From Alitta virens (Eukaryota; Annelida; Polychaeta; Phyllodocida; Nereididae), in the NCBI GenBank assembly GCA_932294295.1, contig OW028576.1:42944247-43008246 (forward strand): a DNA stretch of 64,000 nucleotides, in the 5' to 3' direction. The translations under genes were made by a program, and so were the position numbers. A model generated the notes under the pieces. That model ran no database searches. It saw nothing but the letters and a program-made list of their open reading frames with translations, and was not told where the DNA came from. Shown here piece by piece: positions 1 to 10,911 of the stretch. Numbering within the stretch: the first letter of the stretch is position 1; the number at the start of each line of letters is the position of its first letter.

Positions 1-128
1 GCAGGTAATAATTTAAAAGGTAAAATGGAAATGTGTAAACTTTGGAAGCAGGTATAACTTGCCCAGAAATGATAATGTGTACCAAAATTTAAAAAAGGTT
101 GACCAGAGGACATGGACTTAAAGCTTAC

Positions 129-256
129 ATTTCTTTGTGTGGAGCGATTGATATTCTTGATTCCTCCACTTAACACTCTGCTAGCTTCGTCAATTTCTTG
201 CTGTAATCTTTGTTGACTGTGCATTGAACGAGCGGTGCTCACTCTTGCAGAATTGC
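129..256 (-). CDS. CFAP126: CFAP126 coding exon 4
   Basis: A 128-nt exon that completes the split Gly codon and adds a polar, Gln/Ser/Arg-rich stretch ending in STQRN before a GTAAGC donor. This C-terminal region is less conserved in the family. The call rests on frame continuity and clean splice sites. Confidence 0.75.
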
Positions 257-3121
257 CTGTTGTTAAAAGATAAATTAACTTTTATTTATACTCCAACATA
301 ATAGGGCTCAGTGGCCTGAAGGAAAGGCTAATGTTATGGCCTGGTAGGGACCGGCAGCCGCAGGTTCGCTCAAGGACCAGCAGCTTTACCACACAGTTGG
401 TCCAGGGACCGGCAGCTATTTTGTGCTTACCGTGAACACTGGTCCTAGGTCAACCGTGAACTGACCAGCCCTATACCTTTTCTATTGTTCTTGGTTCATC
501 TTTGGAGGGGTATAACCGACAAAAATCTTATTTAGCTCTGTCCCTAGTGCAAACTGTACTTTTCTTGCACAATATTTTAAATAGCAACAATTAAATCATA
601 TCAAACAAACAAATTAGTAAAATATGCCTTGAGTTTAACGTAGTAGGGTTGTCATTGATATCAATTTTTTGTTCGATATTGATATCAGTATTCAACTTTC
701 AATATTACAATATCGCAAAATCACGCACATTTTGTATTATCAGCATTACCAGTTAATGGAACCACTAGTTACAGGAGTATATATCTCCCAAGTCATTCAG
801 TTTCAAATTTGGGGTGGGGACTGTAGTAACTTTAGTGCTCACCATGGCACAAATTTACAATTACTGAGGATTAACAAAAAACCGATATTTTTTCGATATT
901 TTGATAACGATATTCATATTTTCTCGATTCATCAATGTACAGCATATCGATGAAAACCCTAGCTAAGTGTAAGTTAGCTTTGGCGGATGGATTACAGCAG
1001 AAATGTTAGTTAACGTATAACTATTACTGAATCTGAACACATGTACACAATTGCAATGTATTAGTCCGCCTCTGAAATTATTTAATACTTATAATGTATT
1101 TTCACCTATTTCATATATATATAAATGCAGCGATTTACCTGGAATATGGCGAGGAAAATCCCATGTTCCTACGAAATTTCCCCAAGGATTTTTTGGAGAC
1201 TTTATCTGCTCTTCAGTGATGTGACCGCGATCATTAGCAATCACAGCGGTCATTCCAGTTTTGCTTTGAGGACGCTGAAAATATTATAAATACAAGGTTA
1301 AAAGCTGATCAGTCTGAAAGTTAAATATAGTTCCTCTTTTGTATTCACTAAAAGAAAGCAGTGTGAATATTAATGTTACATTCGTGAGATGTGTACTCCG
1401 TTACCTACATGTGTAGGAATTACGAGATTAATTTGCTTTAACACTTGTTTTAATTTTGATGGTTTCAGAGAAAGCTAAAGTATAGTTTTTTTTTTTTTTT
1501 CTTCACATTCAATTGTGTATACAACAAAGATATGAACTGTGTATTCAGTGTAAAAACCAGTTAACATCGAACCATAAAAAAAATCAACATTCTGCATGAA
1601 ATGCAACAAAGACTGTAGATCATAACACTGAAAATCCAAGAGAAGTGTATACTGAAACAGACATTGTGGTAAAGTTTCAGACTTCATTAAATATTACAAC
1701 CAAAGCTAATTAGAAGGGCAATGTCACATTCATAGAATCATAATACCAGTAAACTTTATTGTAAAATAAGTGAGAGAATTTGAAGATATTTAAGAGAGGC
1801 TTGTAAACAGATTCACAAACAAGTTCACTTATTCAACGTTAATTTAAATAGCTCTGAGTCTGAATAGTGATGGAGAGATCATGCGTGTGTAATCAGTTTC
1901 AGATCGTTTCTCACAAATTCTCTTGCAGAAGATTCTCGGGATATAAATAAAGTTTGAAGTAAAAGGACGGTGCTAAATCTATATGCTAATTTTGTTCACA
2001 AAAACAAGTACAGAAGAAAATATGAGGTTCAAGATGTTTGTCAAAAGGTTATTTAGAAGCTTTAATATTGACAGAAGACTATCGCATCCAAGTTTGTGCG
2101 ATGCAATCAGGATTATACACCAGAAATAAGAATTTGCAATATCAAACCCTTACCTTTTCAGACTGTAGCAAAAAAAATATTAGCTGTAATTGTTGTTTTT
2201 TTACCACTTCTATCTTATCATGTTAACTATATATTAATCAAACTATTTTAGTCAAGCCCGGAAATGGAACACTGAACCCGGCAAAAAAATTACAGTGAAT
2301 ACAGTGAAATATAATTATATTTCGGGCCTCGCCTGTCACTGACCCGGAAATGCTTCCTCCAAAGTTGGCATTTCTGCTTATGCTTACAATCTGTATAATT
2401 TTTAACTCGTATAGCGCTTCTGAACATGTTAATTAAGTATGATAGCATCATAGTTTTTATTTTGTTTTTGTTTTTGACAATGCCGGCAATCATAAATCCA
2501 TCATCTTTTTGTGTGATTACATTGTTGGCTAAGAAGTTATATTTTATTTTTGATTAGCTTTGTTTAGGTGTGAATGAACAATATTGTCGACTTTACTTGG
2601 TTATATGACCTATAGTATAGATGGGTTATTGTATATCATGCAGTACACTGCACTCAATATGCAAATTGCAATATATATAAAAGATGGGAGTATAGTCAAG
2701 TGGTCCGCCCGACGACTGGTCCGCAACATGTCATCATAAAAATTTGATTGAAATTACAAAAAAAGCTATTTTATTTACCTGTTTGTACGAGGATGAGACC
2801 TCCCAGTTGGCCAACTTATTTGGCCGAAATGCATTTTCATACTGTCAAGAAAAGAAAAATTACATGTGGATTAAAGAAACTTTTAGAAGCAGCAATCGAT
2901 CAATACTTGTGATGTCAAGATCTTGGCACAAACAGAACAAAATTGTTGAATGGATGATCTAACACTAGTAACAGTAACACTAACACTAACACTATTTTTT
3001 TTTAACACTGAGTAACACTAACAGGCTGTCAATGTGTCATTCTCAAAATAATGCCAAAAATTTTATGACAGCTATATTTGCGCGTGCCACTAACCTGGTT
3101 AGCACTGAAATGAGTCGCCAT
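129..3121 (-). CDS. CFAP126: CFAP126 / Flattop, 3'-partial (4 exons in window)
   Basis: Coding exons on the minus strand are 3121-3095, 2841-2779, 1274-1139 and 256-129. All joins keep frame and have AG/GT boundaries. The protein starts MATHFSANQ, continues YENAFRPNK...NWEVSSSYKQ, then RPQSKTGMTAVIANDRGH and NPWGNFVGTWDFPRHIPG. This is the conserved Flattop core (N-terminal SANQYE, then ANDRGH, then NPWG.F.GTW). Flattop is known as a ciliary and basal-body protein and a microtubule inner protein of axonemal doublets. Only residues 1-118 are present. A good donor (GTAAGC on the minus strand, 123-128) follows exon 4, so the C-terminal part lies beyond the left edge. The ATG at 3121 sits in an AAATGGCGAC context and faces TMEM147. 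Identification is by recognised motifs, not by search. Confidence 0.9.
301..472. repeat. Putative short MITE with GGACCGGCAGC internal repeats
   Basis: This block lies in the CFAP126 intron. It begins TAGGGCT (300-306) and ends AGCCCTA (466-472), a 7-bp terminal inversion. Inside, the motif GGACC(G/A)GCAGC occurs three times (about 349, 374 and 409). No clear target-site duplication is seen, so the boundaries are tentative. Confidence 0.4.
473..632 (+). repeat. Dispersed repeat, copy 1 (related copy at 32145-32275)
   Basis: TTTTCTATTGTTCT, then a GGTATAACCGACAAAAA-like block, GTGCAAACTG, and finally AACAAACAAATTAGTAAAAT. The same order of blocks recurs in the DYRK1A intron at about 32145-32275. 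It is a diverged interspersed repeat of unknown class. Confidence 0.5.
644..961 (+). mobile_element. MITE (TAGGGTTGTCAT family), copy 1
   Basis: The 318-bp element starts TAGGGTTGTCATTGATAT and ends ATCGATGAAAACCCTA, giving imperfect terminal inverted repeats of about 16 bp. It is rich in GATATC-type palindromes. A second copy at 41821-42169, in the opposite orientation, shares the ends and internal blocks (TTGCAATATTGTAATATTGAAAG and its complement, allowing mismatches). The TAGGGTTG end resembles hAT-type ends, but no clean 8-bp duplication is visible. Confidence 0.6.
1139..1274 (-). CDS. CFAP126: CFAP126 coding exon 3
   Basis: A 136-nt exon starting in phase 0 after AATATTTTCAG and ending one base into a Gly codon before GTAAAT. 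It encodes the diagnostic ANDRGH and NPWGNFVGTW motifs. Confidence 0.92.
2779..2841 (-). CDS. CFAP126: CFAP126 coding exon 2
   Basis: A 63-nt phase-0 exon of 21 codons, between a TTTTCTTGACAG acceptor and a GTAAAT donor on the minus strand. It encodes the NWEV segment typical of Flattop. Confidence 0.88.
2961..3023. repeat. AACACT/AACACTGT simple repeat
   Basis: Short imperfect tandem array of AACACT units, interrupted by a T-run, in CFAP126 intron 1. Confidence 0.7.
3095..3121 (-). CDS. CFAP126: CFAP126 coding exon 1
   Basis: Nine codons (MATHFSANQ) from the ATG at 3121 to a GTTAGT donor at 3094. This exon is too short for ordinary ORF calling. The SANQ end continues as YENAF in the next exon, as in Flattop of other animals. 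Confidence 0.85.
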
Positions 3122-3480
3122 TTGGTTAAAGAACCCCTGCAAATCCTCAAAACCAAGATCTATCAGGTACCGGCTTTCACAACATTACTTCGAAGAGGAC
3201 CTGAAGGTAAACAAACTGGTTACTATGGCGTTATCGTTCTCCGCAGCCAATAGTGTGGTGAAAAAATGTATTTGCAAAAGGAAAAAATATCATTTGGTTT
3301 GTATGTTCTGTATGATTTTTAATATGAATTTATCGGACTTATTTGGATAATTATTTTTACTTCCAGTTGTATTTAAATTTCTGCGGAGTTAACATTTCCT
3401 GTGCATGAGCCGGGCATGAACGATTTGGTGTACGATTGTACCTGAAGTTTCGTCTCAAATTTCTTCGTTAGTCCACCAAA
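3122..3480. promoter_or_regulatory. Bidirectional promoter region, CFAP126 / TMEM147
   Basis: Only 359 bp separate the CFAP126 start codon (minus, 3121) from the TMEM147 start codon (plus, 3481), so both 5' UTRs and promoters must lie here or start inside the neighbour. A CCAAT box (GCAGCCAATAG, about 3244) and ATGGCG YY1-like motifs (about 3226 and at the CFAP126 ATG) are visible. No TATA box is apparent. Promoter activity is inferred from gene arrangement. Confidence 0.6.
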
Positions 3481-3557
3481 ATGACGTTTTTCCATTTCGG
3501 AAATTGTGTAGCACTTGCATATGTACCTTATGTGATAATTTACAAAGGATCTGGGTT
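3481..3557 (+). CDS. TMEM147: TMEM147 exon 1
   Basis: Start codon at 3481 in AAAATGACG context. It encodes the N-terminal MTFFHFGNC segment and ends two bases into a Leu codon at a GTAAGT donor (3558). Confidence 0.92.
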
Positions 3558-6500
3558 GTAAGTATATCACATAAGAACGTTACAAATCTGGGGTTTGTCC
3601 ATCATTTGGTTGCATCCTGAAAATGTGAAATGAAACTTCGACCCCCCGAATTTTCTCATTGACAAATCGCAGTGGCATCCTGGTTGGTGATTGACTGTTT
3701 AGTAATTCGTTCTGAAATGTATTGACAAAAACCGAAAGGTGTACCGTGCATTAGTTCTGGATGCATTCTGGTAAATTTATATGAGGTTTGCAACACACTG
3801 TCACTGCTGAATCTGTGAATGTCATGAGCGCAAAGCATCTTCTAAAAAGCAGCATAGTGGGCGTGGCACTTCACAGAAGGCTGTGAATCCACATAATGTT
3901 ACACAATAATTACCCAGTGAATTGGGCCTTTTGCCACCAAGAAGACTGTACCTGAAATCGCATCCGTGCTTCGACCACTTCCATGCCAAGCCCAAAATTT
4001 TAATTTTTTAAAATGACTTGTACACAACAGAAAAACAATTAATTTAACAGCCGTTCCGCCAATTAGACGCGGCCATTCATTAGAAGATACGCCTGCTGAA
4101 CCGCGTGAAGGTGTTGCAACCATCTTCTTTCAGACTGCATGTTTTCTTGGTGCTTGCCTCAGCATCACTTGGTTATTTATTGTTCACTGCAGTGGCGTTG
4201 GAGCCTCCAAAGACCTGCCCCCCCCCCCCCCCACCTCCTTCTCATCTCTGACGCCTATGGTTCACTGCCCTGTGTGTTGTAGTCAGGCAGTCCAACATTT
4301 TTTGCAACTTAAATTTTCATTGATTTATTTCATAATGAAATTTTATGAATGTTAAACGGAGTTGTAAATGTATCTGACTGTTAATTTCTTTGTCGTGCAG
4401 AGCAGAGTACAGTGCCTTTTGGAAATGCGTTCAAGCTGGTGCGGCATATCTCTTTACGCAGTTGTGCAAAATGTTGGTCTTGGCAACATTTTTCCCAGCC
4501 ACAGAAATGACGGGATCATTTGATGTTATTGGTGTAAGTGTAAAATACATGATGTTAATAATGCACTGCATGTAGTTGTTGGGGTAACAATGACTTTAAA
4601 ATATTGATCTTTTAAAAATATAGGTCTGATGTTATTTGAAATCATAAATTGAATACTAGTTCTTTTACAGCAGTTTGTTATCATAAAATTACTGCATAAA
4701 AATTCCGGACCTTGGGAATGTTAATGGTGTTGATATTTACATGAGTCATATTTGAGTTTTCGTTTGCAGGAATTTCTCAAGTCCACAGTAGACCTTGCAG
4801 ATTTAGTTGGTCTTCATATCGTCATGTCCAAAATTACCGGAAAGGGACAGTTGAAATTTATGATAGCAGGAATGGGGTGGGCCACTGCGGAACTCATAAT
4901 GACCAGGTAAATGTGATATTATTGTAACACATGGTACTCCTGCACAAACTTCAAAGTTAAGTTTCTGAATAAATTCCCACCCGATTTGTTTACGTTCTCA
5001 CCTTAAAGTAATCATATGAGCACGGTGACCTTGGTGAGTGTACAGTTTATATATGAAATGTTCGGACAATGTTTTTAACGCTTAAGTTTGTATAAGAGCG
5101 CTGTGTTGTTTTTTAACCACAAATTGAAGCTGTGGGTTGTTACATTACAATTCAAAGTCACTTTGGGCTGTTTAGTGTTCCCTTTAAAGTGGGGGTTCAG
5201 ACTACCCACTCCGCCCTCCCCCCCCCCCCCCATCTTTTTTATATTTTTTTCCTAAATTATGATATTAAGAAAAAATACTGGTCAACCACCCTCTTTCTCT
5301 CTTTTGGAGATCCCTCCCCCACTTTAAAAAAAATCATTTAGTCTACCCCTTACCCCACACTCTTAAATGGAACAGCCCTTATTGGGAGTCTATTGCATGT
5401 TAATGAATAAAGAAAATATAAATTTTTTATTTTATTTCCAGAGTGCTTCCACTGTGGGTGGGAGCTCGAGGTGTGGAGTTTGATTGGAAATACATTCAGA
5501 TGAGTTTCGATTCTAATGTTAGCTTGGTAAGTATATTTTTTTATCATGCACAGAAATATTTTTCTAAAATTAAAGCATGAATATAATTGACAGTGATGTG
5601 TAAGATAAAGAAGTATGGAAAATAATCTGTTGAATCAATGTGATGTCCAGACTATTCTGCGGGGGTACTTGTGTACTTGATACAGTGATTCACAAATGAA
5701 CAAAATGCTTGCTTAGTTTTTGAACAAGTTGACTGGATTGAACCAAACTTATGAAACCAATTTTGGGTTTGCCTTTTCAAGCAAACTACCTTTGTACATT
5801 AAATAATCATTTTCTGTCATTTATATATTTTTAATTTGTTGATTTTCAGGTTCAGCACATCACGACTGCAGCACTAGTATGGCTTTACAGTCGTCATGAT
5901 CTTAATAAAACTTTGCTACCAGTTGTAGTTACATTGCTAGCTCTGAGTTGCTATCGTCCTTTAATTGTTGAGTAAGTATATTGGGGTTTAGTGTAGTATA
6001 GCGGACCCAAGTTTATGCCCGTATTTGGCGTCCATGGAACATGAAATTTATAGATTTGAATTCCAGCACAATAAGAATAACCATTTGGTAGCGGGGGTTT
6101 GGGGGCAGTAGTCCAAAAGAAAAAGTAAACGACACTTTTACCGTGAACATGAAAACCGCCGTCATTAGTTTGTGACGGAATTCGGGCTTATGATGTCATA
6201 TACATAGCAACGGGGCTCTCTAAATATGGTTATAAATCTGGGCCCGCTATACTGCACCTTTTCCGTATATTAGTGTTAAAATAGTAATAATAGATTGTGT
6301 TGCTTTTTTTTAAAGCCCATTCATATAATAAAGTTTAAAGAAAAAAATTGGGATGAAAAGGCTGTAATCACTGGATCGTCAGAACAAAAGTTAGATAAGG
6401 AGGAAATGGTGAAACCACAGGTCCAACATGTATGTAAAATGTCATTAACCAACATGTAAAGTGGCCATCTGGGCCCTGGTGCAATCTAGTGGATTATGAA

Positions 6501-7285
6501 AATGGGCCGTTTGGGGTTATGGGCATCCTCCCATGGCAACCCTGCAAAACCGGTTTCATTGACCTACTATTTTTACAATCTCTCTGATCGGTTGCTTGGC
6601 GCTCTCAAAGCAGGAGGCCCTGCGTTGTGGCCTCTGATTGGCTGACAGAAAAACTAGGTCAGTTAATTAAGTATTCAAGAGGTAGCAGCAAGCGGCGTTT
6701 GATTCATCATGGTTATGACTTGGGATGATGGGTGGTAGGATAAACAGTTAAACATGCATCAGATAGAGTATAACTAAGGTTCCTAATTAATGTCAACTTA
6801 ATGACTTAAAAATTGTCTCATCTACTTTTCGATCTGTCTCCGAACTGTTGCTCTGAAGACTCTGTGAGCAATATTGAATGCTCCCTCAAAAGTTGATCTA
6901 ATACAGTAACTGACACCAAAGTTTTGGCCGTAAATAGACTTGCTGGTGTTAATAACTATGGCCAGGGGTGAATCCAAAACATTCTGACTGAAAACGTGTG
7001 GAATTGGGGCATATCTATCACCCTTTTCATTCAGACAAAGTTTTGGTTCCACCCCTGGTCGCCGTTATTAACGCAAGAAGTCTAGACAGCCACAACTTTG
7101 GGTGTCGGTTACTGTAGCTTTTGTTACAATATTCCATTTTATTGTTTTGCAGAATCCTTATTCATGCCGTTGGTTTCGGTTCATGGACATTACTCCTAGC
7201 CAAGGCCTTATTTACGACCTGCGTAGGAATCATCGCTCTACAGCTCTATCTCGGTCTCACACAAGAGATTAATTCTTATTATTGA
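3481..7285 (+). CDS. TMEM147: TMEM147, BOS-complex / multipass translocon subunit (6 exons)
   Basis: Exons are 3481-3557, 4401-4533, 4770-4906, 5442-5526, 5850-5971 and 7153-7285. They join in frame to 687 nt, or 228 residues plus stop; human TMEM147 is 224. The protein starts [17 protein letters not shown], followed by [70 protein letters not shown], and ends [10 protein letters not shown]. These are hallmark TMEM147 blocks, and the protein is hydrophobic throughout with several membrane spans. In the known family, TMEM147 pairs with Nicalin and NOMO in the ER BOS complex, which acts with Sec61 in making multipass membrane proteins. All introns are GT..AG. A MITE sits in intron 5. A polyadenylation signal follows at 7608. 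Confidence 0.95.
4218..4232. repeat. Poly-C tract (15)
   Basis: Homopolymer C run in TMEM147 intron 1. Similar runs occur at 5218-5231, 21559-21572, 28667-28686, 31938-31957 and 47644-47658, with a G run at 33927-33939. Confidence 0.9.
4401..4533 (+). CDS. TMEM147: TMEM147 exon 2
   Basis: Preceded by TTTCTTTGTCGTGCAG and followed by GTAAGT. Encodes [10 protein letters not shown] through FDVIG, including a membrane segment. Confidence 0.95.
4770..4906 (+). CDS. TMEM147: TMEM147 exon 3
   Basis: Acceptor TTTTCGTTTGCAG and donor GTAAAT. Encodes [16 protein letters not shown] through ELIMT, plus two bases of Arg. Confidence 0.95.
5442..5526 (+). CDS. TMEM147: TMEM147 exon 4
   Basis: Acceptor TTTTATTTCCAG and donor GTAAGT. 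Encodes [11 protein letters not shown]...FDSNVSL. Confidence 0.95.
5850..5971 (+). CDS. TMEM147: TMEM147 exon 5
   Basis: Acceptor TTGATTTTCAG and donor GTAAGT. Encodes [13 protein letters not shown]...YRPLIV plus two bases of Glu. Confidence 0.95.
5991..6257. mobile_element. MITE with GTGCAGTATAGCGGACCCA ends, copy 1
   Basis: A 267-bp element in TMEM147 intron 5. Its ends are GTGTAGTATAGCGGACCCA and the near complement TGGGCCCGCTATACTGCAC. It shares internal blocks with the copy at 54403-54698 in a DYRK1A intron, where the 19-bp ends are perfect inverted repeats. There is no coding capacity. The superfamily is not assigned because no clear target duplication is seen. Confidence 0.75.
7153..7285 (+). 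CDS. TMEM147: TMEM147 exon 6 (last)
   Basis: Acceptor TATTGTTTTGCAG. Encodes [20 protein letters not shown] through [10 protein letters not shown] and the TGA at 7283-7285. It is a hydrophobic terminal segment. Confidence 0.95.
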
Positions 7286-7607
7286 ACTGAACAAATTAAA
7301 ATTGATTGTATGTGAGCTTACGGGAAGTGACGATTGAAAGTTGTGTGAATTAGTGCGTAAGTTATAAAGGAATGCTGTCACTTAGTCTGTCAATACAATG
7401 TATGGTTGTATATCGATGGTGTAAGTGTTGATAATTGAGTAAAATAAGTATGCCAGTTACTGAAGAAGCACCAGTATTTGTGTGTATAGAATGCATGATG
7501 TCTTCGTTGTTTTTTTGGTTTTTGGATTGAAGCAAATGGCTATGAATTTTTTTCCTGGACGATTATAAAGGTTGCTACATGTGTCTGTGTGTAGCTGTCG
7601 AGACACG

Positions 7608-7613
7608 AATAAA
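7608..7613 (+). terminator. TMEM147 polyadenylation signal
   Basis: AATAAA 323 bp after the TMEM147 stop, in CACGAATAAAACAAG. It is followed by T/GT-rich sequence. An earlier weaker signal cannot be excluded. Confidence 0.7.
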
Positions 7614-7940
7614 ACAAGAATAATTTTAAGTTTGTAATAATGTATTTACAAATACAAAGCCAATTAAATGTCCAGTTTGTTTGATAGTTTTATTCGAATA
7701 CCCTGTCAGACTTGGCATGATATTTGAAATGAAATTAAGTGACTTTGTAAAGTACTGTTATACACGAGAGCTGGTTCTTGTGTAGTTAAGATTACGCTGA
7801 TAAATCGATGATTCGGTTCATGGACATTACTCATTTGTAGCGATTAAAATGTACTGTCAAATCATGTAAATCTATAAACCCGAGTCTCCTTAAAGGTTGA
7901 CGTATACTCGATATATATCAAATTTGGCCAGAAATTTATT

Positions 7941-8497
7941 AAAAGCTCTTGTTCCATGGGCTGTGAATTTCATCAAATATACTTCAATATACTTAAATTT
8001 TGATCCATTATGCTAAGTGTCAATTTCTGAACCTAAGGTTGAAGCATTTAGTCAAAGTTGAGGGTTGTTGCATGGTGATCTATGTTTTGTGTTATTTCTT
8101 AGTGTGAACTTTAGCCAGGGAAATGGGTGAAGAAGTAACGGAGCCTGCAGGGGAAGCTATGACCATGATGACGTCACAATATAGTTGACATCATTCAACA
8201 ATACTCTGGTGACTCAGTGACCTCTGATGGAATTTCTCATAATTAAAAGCTCTTGATCCATGAGCTGTGACTCATCAAATATACATAATTGATCCAGTAT
8301 AGCTGGGTACTGTTTATTTGCTAGGTTTATTTATGGTTTTCTTTTAGAAACAATATAGCTGGGACGGCAAATATTGCTGTGTTGCCAATTTTTAGTTGTC
8401 TTTAGTCCTTGTTGGGTTAACGAAAGTAGTCTTAAGAGCTCTATTTGCATGGGCTGTGATTTTCACCAAATATACTTGATGCAATATAGCTGGGTAA
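7941..8497 (+). repeat. Three diverged copies of a ~65-bp unit
   Basis: Copies at about 7941-8020, 8244-8308 and 8434-8497 share AGCTCTTGATCCATGGGCTGTGA, a CATCAAATATACTTGA-like block and CAATATAGCTGGGTA. The third copy abuts the LINE fragment at 8494. Confidence 0.65.
8161..8235 (+). repeat. CRE-bearing dispersed repeat, copy 1
   Basis: GATGACGTCACAATATAG is followed about 40 bp later by TCAGTGACCTCTGATGG. Related copies are at 9940-10015, 11450-11540 and 51264-51345. The class is unknown. Confidence 0.5.
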
Positions 8498-8806
8498 ATT
8501 CCACCTTGGAGAACGCCATGTTTGCTATCAAGACTTGAACCTAACTGTCCTTGTCATCTAACTTTGGCACAAGATTTAGAGAACATACTATGTATTATTT
8601 TTGATAATCTACCATAATATCGCTCTTCAATAAGTTTATAGTAGAGGAAAGTACAAGTAACAAAGTCAAAAGCTTTGAAAAGTCTACAAAAGTGATATAC
8701 AGGTTCTTTCTCTTTGATTTTTGATAGGAAATTAGCGTGTCTATAATAAAAACATCACTTATTCTACACTCTTTGCAAAAGCCAAACTGATTCTGATCTA
8801 TTGAGT
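8494..8806 (-). pseudogene. LINE reverse-transcriptase fragment, decayed
   Basis: Minus-strand translation gives NSIDQNQFGFCKE, then a stretch ending FVDFSK, then AFD in another frame, then GVLQGGIYP. These are reverse-transcriptase motifs of a non-LTR retrotransposon: QFGF, the catalytic FVDFSKAFD and the GVLQGG turn. One frameshift lies between FVDFSK and AFD, and a stop follows AKVR. No flanking ends are recognised. It is a dead internal fragment. Confidence 0.8.
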
Positions 8807-9264
8807 TGGTAGCCTCGCCCTGAAAGACTATAGTGCAGCGGCCAGAGCTGGTTTTTGGGCGACTTAATTCAGTCTCATTCCACAGGGATAAAACTTGCTG
8901 CAGCTGGTGAATGATGGAGAGTGCAAACTTACAAAATTTGCTTATATCTTATTTTTGGAACAAAGCATTGCCAAAGGTATTGTAGTTCAGAATACTGCAA
9001 TTCTATTGGCTGAAAAAGTTCCCGCCCTGGACTCTAATTGGCTGAAGCAAAGTGCATCCAGTGCATTTTAATGTATATTTGACAACTCATCATTTAGTTG
9101 ATTTCTATTATTTCCCAGAGAAAATTATGTTTAGGAATCAAAACGAGTAATGAGAAGAGATGAAAGACTTATGTCCTTCTGAACTCAGGGCTGCTCAGTG
9201 AAAAGACGCTATTCAGAGGTTGGTCAAATGTGAATGTTTTTCATAAGGTTTACTAGGTTAAGAC

Positions 9265-9419
9265 CTGGGTCCCGGGTTCGATTCCCGGTCGAGCCTAAGT
9301 TGGATGGCTGTTTCATCCGTCGTCTCATTGCCATAGTCCCTACCTGTCCTAATTAGCCCAACTGGTGCAGAAATACAGGACGGAAAGCCCTAATCACACA
9401 CACACACACACACACACAC
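9265..9419 (+). mobile_element. tRNA-derived SINE (family 1), 5'-truncated, with TSD
   Basis: Contains the B-box GGTTCGATTCC and the body found at 18900-19086 and 61588-61763, ending CCCTAATCACACAC... It lacks the A-box portion. The 13-bp direct repeat ACTAGGTTAAGAC flanks it exactly (9252-9264 and 9420-9432), proving insertion by target-primed reverse transcription. Confidence 0.88.
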
Positions 9420-9939
9420 ACTAGGTTAAGACAGGGTGTATCACAGAAATACAGAAGTTCCAAAGTGATCTAAGCATACATTTAGCACAATCTAGCAGCT
9501 TTAAGCAGTTATTGGCACAACAAGAACTATATAACTCCTATAACTATATAACTCTTGGGTCAGTTGATTATACTTGTGTTGCATTAGTTTGAATTAAAAG
9601 TTTGTATATCACTGACTTACAGAAGCTGCATAGTGATGAGAAGTGTTGCAAACTTGCAGAATTGGAAACTTTTGACATACGTGCAAATTTCAAAATCCTG
9701 ATCTGATACGAAGTGTGTCCGAATTCTTCAAAATCACCTTGTTTGTCTAATCAACCTCTTCATCTTTGAACAGTGTATCAGGCATTTCAAATTTGGCGTT
9801 AACGGACATTTTTGGTGGTTAAATTCATCTCAGAACCATAGGAAAACTATCTTGGTGGAGAATAAGCTATAGTTAATGCCCCGTATTAAATTTTTCGTTG
9901 GCTATATCCCTCTCAGAACAATGGCGTTCAATTGTAACG

Positions 9940-10015
9940 TCATCAAATGCACTGATTGACCTTTTGTTGATGACGTCATTAAACAATAGCAAGACCGGTG
10001 TGGTCGTAGCTCCAT
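9940..10015 (+). repeat. CRE-bearing dispersed repeat, copy 2
   Basis: Contains GTTGATGACGTCATTAAACAATAG followed by GGTGTGGTC, most like the copy at 51264-51345. Close by, GGTGGAGAATAAGCTATAGTTAATGCCCC (9857, allowing mismatches) is repeated at 10056. Confidence 0.45.
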
Positions 10016-10493
10016 CTCTCGACAGGACAGAACGCCATTATAGCAAATATTTCTTGGTGGAGTATTAGCTACAGTTCACACCCCATATTTCCATGTATAA
10101 TGCATGTGAACATGCAACTTGATTTTTGTCATGTGTCCTGGAATTTGTATTATAAGCATTGTTGCCCTGTTGACCCACTGCCACGTGTCAATCGGAATTA
10201 ATGTGGGTTTTATTTGCTGATTATTGCTGAAAAACTAGCATGGTTTGCAGTTTTCTGTGTGTCAGCGATGCTGAAATTTTGATGTATTTTGTAGAAGACT
10301 GGCTGCAGTTGAGTCTATGTTTAATTCATTGGTGTATAAATACTTTCCGAACAAGGTAATATGATAAGATAACCATCGCTGGTAGTTCAGGTAAGTTGGA
10401 AGTGGTCATTTTCAGCAGTTGACCATTCTCTTCAGTCAGCTGTCTTAAATGGCCGCACCTATCAATTCATTTAGGATTACACAGAGCTGGGTG

Positions 10494-10802
10494 TAGTGGT
10501 AAGAGTGTAAGACTCGCCTGCTCCTCTGAAGGCCCAAGGTTCAATCAGGGGCCAGGTCAGTCTTCAGGAGCTATATATCCCAGCTGGATGTTGTTTTGGA
10601 TGAGACGTTAAACCGTCGGTCCCTAGTAGTCTGTGTCTATGCTAAGGCAAGTGAAAGACCTAACCCATGGGGTAAATGTGTAACATGGGTGGGCTCCTCT
10701 TTCTCACCTCAACAATCAACCCTTGATAGTGGCAAGAACTTGCTTAGAGGGCTGCTTCTTCCATATCTATCTATCTAATTGTCTGTCTATCTATTTATCT
10801 AT
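10494..10802 (+). mobile_element. SINE family 2, copy A, (ATCT)n tail
   Basis: The head is tRNA-like (GTGTAGTGGTAAGAGTG, then GGTTCAATCAGG as a B-box-like segment). The body has GATGAGACGTTAAACCGTCGGTCC and GTCTATGCTAAGGCAAG (allowing mismatches between copies), and the tail is (ATCT)n. A minus-strand copy lies at 42828-43113, and fragments at 10912-10962, 43870-44075 and 44168-44235. No target duplication was recognised. Confidence 0.75.
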
Positions 10803-10911
10803 GACAGGAAAGCATCACATTTATCTCATAACATTCAGGTAACAACCTGATTATAGTATGACTAGGTATAGGAGATCTATAAAATGTTTTGTTTCCCGAA
10901 TATCATTGAGG

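Noticed and set aside
2744..2962. 72-codon plus-strand frame
   Set aside because: Antisense to CFAP126 exon 2, whose minus-strand translation matches Flattop.
3032..3253. 73-codon plus-strand frame (MCHSQNNAKN...)
   Set aside because: It overlaps CFAP126 exon 1 and the promoter on the opposite strand and has no domain. It is a shadow.
3656..4123. Minus-strand frames ([11 protein letters not shown]..., [10 protein letters not shown]...)
   Set aside because: They lie in TMEM147 intron 1, have no recognisable domain, and no splice plan links them.
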